Below, one piece after another: positions 1 to 5,919 of a stretch of DNA of 7,040 nucleotides. Made by a program: the position numbers and the translations under genes. The number at the start of each line of letters is the position of its first letter. Within the stretch, counting starts at the first letter, position 1. Source of the stretch: Methylococcaceae bacterium (GTDB lineage Bacteria > Pseudomonadota > Gammaproteobacteria > Methylococcales > Methylococcaceae); the NCBI GenBank assembly GCA_012026715.1, contig VEPB01000405.1, positions 1 to 7,040 on the forward strand, given 5' to 3'. The notes below the pieces were generated by a model. That model was not told where the DNA came from. It saw only the letters and a list, made by a program, of their open reading frames with translations, and made no database searches.

Positions 1-1002
1 CATTTCCTTCACCAGTTCACGGAACTTGATGCGGGGTTCCCAGCCGAGCTTCTGCTTCGCTTTCGAGGGATCGCCCAGCAGGGTCTCGACTTCGGCGGCT
101 CGGAAGTAGCGGGGATCCACCGCGACCAGACAGCGGCCGTCGGAGTCGAAACCCTTTTCATCGATGCCGGAGCCTTCCCAGCGCAGTTCGATCCCCAGCT
201 CCCTGGCGGCGACGTCTACGAACTCCCGAACGCTGTGCTGCTCACCGGTGGCGATGACGTAATCGTCCGGCTGATCCTGCTGCAGCATGAGCCATTGCAT
301 TTCCACATAGTCCTTGGCGTGGCCCCAGTCGCGCAGCGAATTGAGGTTGCCTAGGTAGAGGCACTTCTGCAGCCCCAGTTTGATGCGGGCCAGGGCGCGG
401 GTGATCTTGCGGGTCACGAAAGTTTCGCCGCGCACCGGCGATTCGTGATTGAACAGGATGCCATTGCAGGCATACATCCCGTAGGCTTCCCGGTAGTTGA
501 CGCAAATCCAGTAGGCGTAAAGCTTGGCGACCGCATAGGGGGAGCGCGGGTAGAACGGCGTGGTTTCCTTCTGCGGAATCTCCTGGACCAGACCGTAAAG
601 CTCGGAGGTGGATGCCTGATACAGCCGGGTCTTTTTCTCCAGGCCCAGAATGCGGATGGCTTCGAGCAGCCGCAGGGCGCCCAAGGCATCGGAGTTGGCC
701 GTGTATTCGGGCTCTTCGAAACTGACCGCCACATGGCTCTGGGCGCCCAGGTTGTAGATTTCATCCGGCTGTACCGCCTGGACGATGCGGATCAGGCTGG
801 TGGAGTCGGTCAAGTCGCCGTGGTGGAGAATGAAGCGGCGGTCGCTTTCATGAGGGTCCTGGTAGAGATGGTCGATGCGGTCGGTGTTGAACAAGGAAGA
901 GCGGCGTTTGATTCCGTGGACTTCATAGCCTTTTTCCAAAAGCAGTTCGGCGAGATAGGCGCCGTCTTGTCCGGTAACGCCAGTGATCAGTGCTTTCTTC
1001 AT
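1..1002 (-). CDS. gmd: GDP-mannose 4,6-dehydratase, 3' end beyond window
   Basis: This enzyme converts GDP-D-mannose to GDP-4-keto-6-deoxy-D-mannose with tightly bound NADP, in the cytoplasm. It is the first committed step to GDP-fucose, GDP-rhamnose, GDP-perosamine and similar donors for surface polysaccharides. Reading the minus strand from the ATG at 1002 gives 334 codons with no stop, so the C-terminal ~35-40 residues of a usual ~370-residue protein lie left of the window. It is an extended short-chain dehydrogenase. The Rossmann loop GVTGQDG is at residues 8-14, the NADP-contacting stretch RRSS at 33-36, HGDLTDS at 61-67 and NLGAQSHV at 84-91. The catalytic set is T132 and E134 (in STSELYG) with Y156 and K160 (YAVAK). 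NHESPVRGETFVTRKI, residues 185-200, is characteristic of the family. The start follows AAGGA a few bases upstream. The gene diverges from zwf, and its usual sugar-nucleotide partners would lie to the left. Identification is firm. Confidence 0.96.
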   Translation of the reverse strand, partial: MKKALITGVTGQDGAYLAELLLEKGYEVHGIKRRSSLFNTDRIDHLYQDPHESDRRFILHHGDLTDSTSLIRIVQAVQPDEIYNLGAQSHVAVSFEEPEYTANSDALGALRLLEAIRILGLEKKTRLYQASTSELYGLVQEIPQKETTPFYPRSPYAVAKLYAYWICVNYREAYGMYACNGILFNHESPVRGETFVTRKITRALARIKLGLQKCLYLGNLNSLRDWGHAKDYVEMQWLMLQQDQPDDYVIATGEQHSVREFVDVAARELGIELRWEGSGIDEKGFDSDGRCLVAVDPRYFRAAEVETLLGDPSKAKQKLGWEPRIKFRELVKEM

Positions 1003-1205
1003 GGTTCCTTGGGCGGTGATTGGGTTGGGCCGAGCTGTCGGTAGGTACGGCGCAGGGGCCTTCCGTTATTCAGGCGACCGGGGCTTGCCGCTTCGTTCAG
1101 ACGGCTAAAGGCCGAGCGTGTGGGTTGGGGGATTTCGTTGCGATCGTCCGCCGCGCCTAATTTGAGGAAGACGGCTGTTGCCGCAAAGCCGCTGACATGT
1201 CCGTG

Positions 1206-1228
1206 ATTCGGCTCCTTCGGGGACGAAT
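1206..1228. repeat. Hairpin-forming inverted repeat in gmd leader
   Basis: A 23-base dyad: ATTCG (1206-1210) pairs with CGAAT (1224-1228). After one G/A mismatch it continues with CTCC against GGGG (one T-G wobble) around a 3-base loop. It would form in the gmd transcript if transcription starts near 1340. No T-run follows it on either strand, so it is not an intrinsic terminator. Its function is unknown. Confidence 0.45.
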
Positions 1229-1240
1229 GCGTTCCCGCTT

Positions 1241-1313
1241 CGAAACGGTGCAGGGGGTTGGGTACGGCGGGGCGGAGCGAACTTGGGTGTTGCCGTTTCG
1301 CGGAGGACGAAAC
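1241..1313. repeat. Mutually exclusive GTTTCG/CGAAAC inverted repeats
   Basis: CGAAACGG (1241-1248) is perfectly complementary to CCGTTTCG (1293-1300). The GTTTCG part of the latter (1295-1300) is also complementary to CGAAAC at 1308-1313, with a 7-base loop. The central copy can thus pair with either flank but not both, an arrangement that permits alternative RNA folds. Whether this is regulatory or chance in GC-rich DNA cannot be told from one sequence. Confidence 0.4.
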
Positions 1314-1345
1314 CCGATGCGCGGTCGAAATCAGCCATAAGCGGG

Positions 1346-1355
1346 ATTTATAGCA
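1346..1355 (-). promoter_or_regulatory. Candidate extended -10 promoter for gmd
   Basis: On the minus strand, positions 1355-1346 read TGCTATAAAT. This is a TGn extended -10 followed by TATAAA (5 of 6 matches to TATAAT). No good -35 hexamer stands 16-18 bases upstream, which extended -10 promoters can tolerate. Predicted initiation is near 1340, giving a gmd leader of about 340 bases. The motif lies in the loop and inner stem of an AGCGGG/CCCGCT dyad (1340-1345 with 1360-1365), which could be an operator or coincidence. Confidence 0.3.
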
Positions 1356-1473
1356 GAAACCCGCTGCTCCCAAAAGGGCGTAGACCGGCATCGACGAGCC
1401 GGGACGGAAAAGGATTGCCGGGGAATGCGATTGACGATGGTGCCGCGGCCCGGGTGGCGATACAGTAAGGCCG

Positions 1474-1496
1474 CGCGATGGAGTGCGTTCATCGCG
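1474..1496. repeat. 7-bp stem-loop just upstream of zwf
   Basis: CGCGATG (1474-1480) and CATCGCG (1490-1496) form a perfect 7-bp stem around a 9-base loop, ending 28 bases before the zwf start codon. It could be a leader hairpin or a protein-binding dyad. It does not match the HexR operator pattern known for zwf in pseudomonads, and no regulator can be assigned. Confidence 0.4.
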
Positions 1497-1524
1497 ATCC
1501 AGCAACCCACCCAGGTGATCACCG

Positions 1525-3090
1525 ATGCAGTTGCGCGAGCCATCCAAGCCTGACTGGCAATCCGACAATCCGCTCAAGGAGTTGAAGGCGGATATTGCCT
1601 TGCCGCAGCCCTGTAGCGTGATCATCTTCGGTGGCGGCGGCGACCTGACCCGACGCAAGCTCCTTCCGGCGCTTTACAACCAGGGGCTGGACGGGGAGCT
1701 CCCGACCAATTTCAGCGTGGTGGGGTTCGCCCTGGAGACCCACGATGACAATTCGTATCGGGAGTTCGCCCGCGAGGGAGTGGAAAAGTATTCGCGGCAA
1801 AAGCTTGATGCGCGCTATTGGCCGGATTTTGCCAGGACGCTGCATTACCAGCAGGGTTCCTTTGACGATCCCGAGGCCTACCAGCGGCTCAAGGCTCGGT
1901 TGGAGGAGATCGAGCCCCAGTTCGGCATCCCCGGCAACCGCATCTTCTATCTGGCGATCCCGCCGTCTCTGATCGAGACCTGCGTCCGTCAGCTGAAGCA
2001 GGCCGGGCTGGTATCGCCGGTGGACGGCGCCAGCCCCTTTACCCGGGTGATCGTTGAAAAACCCATTGGCCGCGACCTGGAAAGCGCCCGGTTGATCAAT
2101 GCGACGCTGTGCGAGAACCTGGACGAGCGGCAGATTTACCGGATCGATCATTATCTCGGCAAGGAGACGGTGCAGAACATCCTGGTGATGCGGTTCGGCA
2201 ACGCCATTTTCGAGCCGGTGTGGAATTCCCGCTATATCGACCATGTCCAGATCACGGTGGCGGAGGCGGAAGGGGTCGGGACCCGGGCGGGGTATTACGA
2301 CAAGGCCGGGGCGCTGCGGGACATGGTGCAGAACCACATCCTTCAGTTATTGACCCTGATCGCCATGGAACCGCCCTGGAGCATGGATGCCGACGTGATC
2401 CGCAACCACCGTCAGGACGTGCTCAATTGTCTGCGGCCGATCGCCCGCAAGGATCTCGATGATCATGTGGTGCGAGCCCAGTACGGCCAGGGCTTCGTGA
2501 CCGGCGAGCACGTGCCGGGATACCGGCGGGAGGAGAACATCGCCCACGATTCCACCACGGAAACCTTCGTGGCTCTAAAGGTGTTCGTCGACAGCTGGCG
2601 CTGGGCAGGGGTTCCGTTCTACATCCGTACCGGCAAGCGCATGCCCAAGCGGGCCAGCGAGATCGCCATCCAATTCAAGTCCATCCCGCCGATTTTGTTC
2701 AACAGCGACCCCGATCACCGGCTCGAGCCCAATGTGCTGGCCCTCAGCATCCAGCCCAACGAGGGGCTTTCCATGCGCATCGCCACCAAGCTGCCGGGGC
2801 CGCGGGTGCGGGTGTATCCGGTCAAGATGGATTTCCGCTACGGCTCCACCTTCGGCGATCAGTCGCCGGAGGCCTATGAACGCCTGTTGTTGGACGTGAT
2901 GGCGGGCGATGCCACCCTGTTCATGCGGCGTGACGCCGTGGAAGCCTCCTGGGTGTGGATTCAGAACATCCTGGATGCCTGGGCGGAAACCCAGACCCGC
3001 TGGTTGCCAGAGTATCCGGCCGGAACATGGGGGCCGCTGGAGTCGGACCGCCTGGTCGACGCCGATGGGCGCCGCTGGCGCATGCTGTGA
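1525..3090 (+). CDS. zwf: Glucose-6-phosphate 1-dehydrogenase
   Basis: It oxidises glucose 6-phosphate to 6-phosphogluconolactone with reduction of NADP (or NAD), in the cytoplasm. This opens the oxidative pentose phosphate and Entner-Doudoroff routes. The protein has 521 residues, slightly above the usual 480-510, with an extra N-terminal ~30 residues before the Rossmann strand. The nucleotide-binding loop is FGGGGDLTRRKLLPALY at residues 35-51, where most homologues have GASGDL. EKPIG is at 178-182. The active-site signature RIDHYLGKE is at 206-214, with catalytic H209 and substrate-binding K213. FYIRTGK at 365-371 also fits the family. The chosen ATG has AGGTGA six bases upstream. opcA follows after 10 bases, so the pair is probably cotranscribed. 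A 7-bp hairpin lies 28 bases before the start. Identification is firm; cofactor preference is not determined. Confidence 0.97.
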   Translation: MQLREPSKPDWQSDNPLKELKADIALPQPCSVIIFGGGGDLTRRKLLPALYNQGLDGELPTNFSVVGFALETHDDNSYREFAREGVEKYSRQKLDARYWPDFARTLHYQQGSFDDPEAYQRLKARLEEIEPQFGIPGNRIFYLAIPPSLIETCVRQLKQAGLVSPVDGASPFTRVIVEKPIGRDLESARLINATLCENLDERQIYRIDHYLGKETVQNILVMRFGNAIFEPVWNSRYIDHVQITVAEAEGVGTRAGYYDKAGALRDMVQNHILQLLTLIAMEPPWSMDADVIRNHRQDVLNCLRPIARKDLDDHVVRAQYGQGFVTGEHVPGYRREENIAHDSTTETFVALKVFVDSWRWAGVPFYIRTGKRMPKRASEIAIQFKSIPPILFNSDPDHRLEPNVLALSIQPNEGLSMRIATKLPGPRVRVYPVKMDFRYGSTFGDQSPEAYERLLLDVMAGDATLFMRRDAVEASWVWIQNILDAWAETQTRWLPEYPAGTWGPLESDRLVDADGRRWRML

Positions 3091-3100
3091 GGGCGACTTC

Positions 3101-4237
3101 ATGACTGCCGAGACGCTGGAGGAATTGCGGTCGCGCAAGGTGGTGTCGCTGGATCGGCGGCCGTCATCCATCGATTCGGTGGAGCATGAACTGGAGATGA
3201 TGTGGGAGGGATTCCGGGCCGGGTGGGGCGATGACGACGCGGTCACCCGCGCCTGCATGTCGAACCTGCTGGTGTACTGCGAATCGCCGGAAGAAGCCGA
3301 TGCCGCCCGGGCGGATTTGCCCAAGATCCTGTTCGAGCATCCTGCCCGCACGTTGCTCATGTATCTCGACGAACGGCGTGACGGGGAGGCCGTGGAAACC
3401 TGGGTCAGCGTGCACTTTTCCAATCTGGGCCACGCGCTGCAGGTGTGTGGCGAGCAGGTGGACGTCGTGTGCAGCGGCAACGCCGAATCGGTGCTGCCGT
3501 CGACCGCCCGATCGCTGCTGGTCAGCGACCTGCCCACCGCGTTGTGGTGGGCCAGTTCCACCCCGCCGGCGCGGAGCGGACCGCTATTTGCCGCATTGGC
3601 GGAACTTGCCGACCAGGTGATCTTCGACAGCGTGGGTTGGCGAGACCCGCCCCGCGACATCCTGGCCCTGGCGCGCTGGACCAGCGCCGATCAGGACGAT
3701 GTGGTGATTCACAACCTCGCCTGGCGCCGACTCAAGCCTTGGCGGCGCATCTTGAGCGAGGTGTTGGCGCCCTCTACGATCCCGGAGGCCTTGGGTTCGG
3801 TGACGAAGATACGACTGGAGCATGGACCTCATGGATTGCCTTCGTCCTGGCTGTTGATCGGCTGGCTGGCTGACCGGCTCGGTTGGCAGGTCGTGGATGG
3901 CAAGGTGCTGTCGGGCAAGGAAATACATTGGAATTTCCGCCAGAAAGGGAAGGGGGTTGAGGTTCAGATCGCGCGCCTGAGCGAAGGGGCGCCGGTGATC
4001 CGCAAGCTGGAGTGGGCGTGGAACGGCGGAAAACGCCAGATCGTTTTTCGCCGCAGCGAGGACCGCAAGCTGGAGGCGCGAACGGCCGGAGGCGATGGGC
4101 CATGCATGGTGCTCAGCCTCCCCAACCAGGAGCGCGCGACCCTGGTCGCCCAGCAACTGGCCTACCGGACCCGCGATCGCTTGTTCGAAAGCGCGTTGGC
4201 GGCTGCCAACGCCATGACTCAGGCGTTGGGGCGTTAG
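3101..4237 (+). CDS. opcA: Glucose-6-phosphate dehydrogenase assembly protein OpcA
   Basis: OpcA proteins bind G6PD and promote its oligomerisation and activity, best studied in cyanobacteria; actinobacteria carry the same zwf-opcA pair. The product has 378 residues. Family hallmarks are the segment RSLLVSDLPTALWW (137-150), matching the LLxxDLPxxLWW core, and HNLAWRRLKPWR (204-215), matching the conserved DLxWxRLxPWR region. Both are followed by an alpha/beta C-terminal half. There is no signal peptide or membrane span. Cysteines are at 52, 60, 116, 124 and 335; in some cyanobacteria OpcA is a thioredoxin target, but conservation of those cysteines here is untested. The start at 3101 is preferred because GAGGG overlaps the zwf stop seven bases upstream, suggesting translational coupling, and because the frame further upstream lies inside zwf. 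The genetic linkage supports the call. Finding it in a gammaproteobacterial context is somewhat unusual. Confidence 0.88.
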   Translation: MTAETLEELRSRKVVSLDRRPSSIDSVEHELEMMWEGFRAGWGDDDAVTRACMSNLLVYCESPEEADAARADLPKILFEHPARTLLMYLDERRDGEAVETWVSVHFSNLGHALQVCGEQVDVVCSGNAESVLPSTARSLLVSDLPTALWWASSTPPARSGPLFAALAELADQVIFDSVGWRDPPRDILALARWTSADQDDVVIHNLAWRRLKPWRRILSEVLAPSTIPEALGSVTKIRLEHGPHGLPSSWLLIGWLADRLGWQVVDGKVLSGKEIHWNFRQKGKGVEVQIARLSEGAPVIRKLEWAWNGGKRQIVFRRSEDRKLEARTAGGDGPCMVLSLPNQERATLVAQQLAYRTRDRLFESALAAANAMTQALGR

Positions 4238-4354
4238 TGTTTTTGCCTTGCGATCGTTGTCGATGAATCGGTCAATCCCCATGGGGGCCGGCCGATAACC
4301 CGGTCAGGAAGGGAAAGGTTTCGGAGCGGTTCGCTACTTCACCGGAGAACGGCG
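4238..4354 (+). other. Structured region between opcA and the 53-codon ORF
   Basis: This 117-base gap contains a dyad in which ATCGGTC (4267-4273) pairs with GGCCGAT (4290-4296) around the perfect palindrome CCCCATGGGG (4277-4286). A smaller AGCG/CGCT hairpin (4325-4335) is nested in weak TTTCGG/CCGGAG pairing (4319-4324 with 4342-4347) that would involve the ribosome-binding site of the next ORF. No T-run follows the large hairpin, so it is not a standard terminator. I match no known riboswitch class. Confidence 0.4.
4267..4296. repeat. Compound inverted repeat downstream of opcA
   Basis: Outer arms ATCGGTC and GGCCGAT (one T-G wobble) flank an inner 10-base palindrome, CCCCATGGGG. The arms are separated by 3 unpaired bases on each side. 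It lies 30 bases after the opcA stop and could protect the 3' end of the zwf-opcA message or act as a weak, factor-assisted terminator. It lacks the U tract of an intrinsic terminator on either strand. Confidence 0.5.
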
Positions 4355-4516
4355 ATGAAAACACAGACCAAATCCTTGGTTCGGGGCGTCCATCAGCTGA
4401 GCGGGTTTCCGGCTCGGCGGACCCTGACCCTCATCAAGGCCGCCCGAGGCGGTTGCAGTGGGCCGGCCATGGCACTGGCCTGGTTCGTGGTCTGGCCGCT
4501 GCTGATCCTGCTGTAG
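4355..4516 (+). CDS. Hypothetical 53-residue small membrane-type protein
   Basis: I do not recognise a family. The ORF runs from an ATG with GGAG seven bases upstream to a TAG at 4514. The N-terminal ~35 residues are basic (several K and R, one E/D-free stretch throughout) and would stay in the cytoplasm. Residues ~37-53 form a hydrophobic tail (PAMALAWFVVWPLLILL) ending exactly at the stop, like a tail-anchored single-span peptide. A GGC repeat and one cysteine (C34) precede the tail. It lies 117 bases after opcA on the same strand and 14 bases before the convergent stop of the barrel gene. The ribosome-binding site, sharp hydrophobic tail and lack of overlap favour a real gene. The short length means chance cannot be excluded. 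Confidence 0.45.
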   Translation: MKTQTKSLVRGVHQLSGFPARRTLTLIKAARGGCSGPAMALAWFVVWPLLILL

Positions 4517-4530
4517 ACGAACCTTCGAAG

Positions 4531-5322
4531 TTAGCGGAATGCGTCCATGAAGGGAATACCGCCGACGATGACCTTGGCGGTCCAGGCGTCGGAAATTCCG
4601 GTCCAGCCGTGGCCGATGCCGATGTTGACGTCGATGTTGCCGAAGGTCAGGTCGGTGACCAGATACGTGGTGTGGTTCTGTTGGCCCGATCGTGCGATCC
4701 GATCCGGGGTGCCGAGGTCGGTGTAGTGCTCGACTCCCACGCTCAGCCCGCTGTCCAGGACCCGCATCAGCTTGATCTGGGGACCGAATTCCGGTTTCTT
4801 ACTGCGGCCGGACAGGGATAACTCCAAGTTCGGGTTGAAGGCGACGAACCAGTTGCCCATGGTGCCCCCGATGATCGGGCGCAATTCCGCATTCCAACGA
4901 TCCTCCGCATAGCGGCGCGGCTCCGTGCCGATTTCGATATTCAGGCCGTAGAAGAATCCGGGATCGTCGGCGTTGAGAAACTTGGTCCGCAGTTTGGCGC
5001 CGTCCATGTAGCTGATATCCCGATCCACATCGATGCTGAACGGCAGATACAGTCCCGCTTCGAAATAGCGCGTGACGCCATAGGAAAATTCCGGCGTGAT
5101 CGCCAGGATGTGATTTGGGGCGAGCTCGCCGGGGTAACCCGGCCGCCGGCGTCCGTCGATCACATAGTTATGGTGCATCTCCAGGCCGAATTGCCCGGGC
5201 GCGTTGATGTCCGAGCCGTAAACCTGGATTTCGTCGTAGGCAGGCGCTATTTCCGCCGCCATTGCGAGGGCGAAAGACAAAAGTGCCGCGAGGATGCGGC
5301 GCGAAGTCGATGAACCAATCAT
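4531..5322 (-). CDS. Exported beta-barrel outer-membrane protein, function unknown
   Basis: The product has 263 residues from the ATG at 5322. It starts with a clear signal peptide: basic SRR, hydrophobic ILAALLSFALAMA, and AxA-type cleavage after AMA or, a few residues later, APA. The mature part is rich in alternating polar and hydrophobic strands with aromatic girdle residues (FGLEMHHNYVIDG, FSYGVTRYFEAGLYLPFSI, WFVAFNPNLELSLSG), typical of porin-like barrels. It has no cysteine. It resembles uncharacterised proteobacterial outer-membrane proteins rather than any family with a known substrate. The frame opens earlier at an ATG at 5376, adding 18 residues. I prefer 5322 because it gives a normal short signal peptide, though neither start has a good Shine-Dalgarno. 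The C-terminus ends in DAFR rather than the usual terminal aromatic, so localisation is inferred. It is probably monocistronic. Confidence 0.75.
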   Translation of the reverse strand: MIGSSTSRRILAALLSFALAMAAEIAPAYDEIQVYGSDINAPGQFGLEMHHNYVIDGRRRPGYPGELAPNHILAITPEFSYGVTRYFEAGLYLPFSIDVDRDISYMDGAKLRTKFLNADDPGFFYGLNIEIGTEPRRYAEDRWNAELRPIIGGTMGNWFVAFNPNLELSLSGRSKKPEFGPQIKLMRVLDSGLSVGVEHYTDLGTPDRIARSGQQNHTTYLVTDLTFGNIDVNIGIGHGWTGISDAWTAKVIVGGIPFMDAFR

Positions 5323-5396
5323 GGAGAAGCGAACCGAGGAGGCTATGCCGTGGCTTTGGGCAAAATTGCCCGGCATTAGAGCATTAATCCGGCGAT

Positions 5397-5423
5397 ATTG
5401 TAAGGGAGAATCCCTCTCAACAA
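5397..5423 (-). promoter_or_regulatory. Weak candidate promoter for the beta-barrel gene
   Basis: On the minus strand, TACAAT (5402-5397, 5 of 6 matches) is a plausible -10. The best -35 candidate is TTGTTG (5423-5418), only 15 bases away. Initiation near 5390 would give a leader of about 68 bases to the ATG at 5322, or 14 to the ATG at 5376. An AGGGA/TCCCT hairpin with a 3-base loop (5403-5415) fills the spacer and could be an operator. Confidence 0.25.
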
Positions 5424-5464
5424 GTGGCTCTTGATCGGGATGGCCGCCTATACCCGGCTAAGGC

Positions 5465-5494
5465 AGGCTCAGGTCTCATTGGACAAGGCTCAGG
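5465..5494 (+). repeat. 9-bp direct repeat at 21-bp spacing upstream of tRNA promoter
   Basis: AGGCTCAGG occurs at 5465-5473 and again at 5486-5494. The 21-bp period, about two helical turns, places both copies on the same face of the DNA, 87-116 bp upstream of the -35 box. This is the zone where activators of stable-RNA promoters such as Fis bind, but the repeat does not resemble the AT-rich Fis site. It may be a binding site or chance. Confidence 0.35.
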
Positions 5495-5580
5495 CTGGTA
5501 TTGCCGTAGAAAGTCTGACATTATTGCAGGTTCGACGGTTGCTGCCTTCGTTGGGGCCGGCGGCGTCTGGCGGGTGGTGG

Positions 5581-5609
5581 TTGACGCAATGCCTGATCAC
5601 CCGCATAAT
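5581..5609 (+). promoter_or_regulatory. Promoter of the tRNA-tuf operon
   Basis: TTGACG (5581-5586) and CATAAT (5604-5609) each match the sigma-70 consensus at 5 of 6 positions and are separated by exactly 17 bases. The bases right after the -10 are GCGC, the GC-rich discriminator typical of stringently controlled stable-RNA promoters. Initiation would fall near 5616, about five bases ahead of tRNA-Tyr. This should drive tRNA-Tyr, tRNA-Gly, tRNA-Thr and tuf as one transcript. No terminator is seen between them. Confidence 0.85.
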
Positions 5610-5620
5610 GCGCTTCTTTT

Positions 5621-5705
<85 letters not shown>

Positions 5706-5717
5706 CAAATTGTTAGC

Positions 5718-5791
<74 letters not shown>

Positions 5792-5799
5792 AGAGTTTT

Positions 5800-5875
<76 letters not shown>

Positions 5876-5919
5876 TGATTCAAACAGTAGGCCTTTTCGT
5901 TTTGTAGGAGTGATTGGGG

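Larger units (their letters stand above)
1003..1524. other. 522-base divergent gap between gmd and zwf
   Basis: No recognisable gene family lies here. The gap holds an ATTCG/CGAAT hairpin (1206-1228), a cluster of GTTTCG/CGAAAC inverted repeats (1241-1313), an AGCGGG/CCCGCT hairpin around an extended -10 motif (1340-1365), and a 7-bp stem (1474-1496) just before zwf. A G-rich run on the plus strand (1253-1275) has tracts of 5, 3, 2, 4 and 2 G. A minus-strand frame is open through the whole gap (possible 130-codon ORF 1391-999), but I recognise no family in it. A TTGACG at 1431-1436 would serve as a -35 box for zwf, but I find no convincing -10 at 16-18 bases. The zwf promoter is therefore not located. 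Confidence 0.6.

Noticed and set aside
1031..1060. CGGTAG-containing stretch resembling the RfaH ops element of polysaccharide operons
   Set aside because: It is on the plus strand, the wrong orientation for gmd, and matches the ops consensus only partly.
1105..1338. 77-residue minus-strand ORF starting just after the candidate TATAAA box
   Set aside because: It has no Shine-Dalgarno and a proline/arginine-rich composition typical of off-frame GC-rich DNA. A leaderless gene cannot be excluded but is not supported.
2575..3660. 361-residue minus-strand ORF antisense to zwf and opcA
   Set aside because: It lies entirely opposite two well-supported genes and has low-complexity Ser/Arg/His-rich translation typical of a shadow frame.
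4267..4346. Resemblance of the GGTCAGGAAGG stretch to SRP RNA or a cyclic-di-GMP riboswitch
   Set aside because: Only short purine-rich similarity; the conserved loops and tetraloop-receptor features of these RNAs are not present.
4516..4531. CTTCGAAG palindrome between the convergent small ORF and barrel gene as a bidirectional terminator
   Set aside because: An 8-base palindrome has no room for a stable stem with loop and no T-runs flank it.
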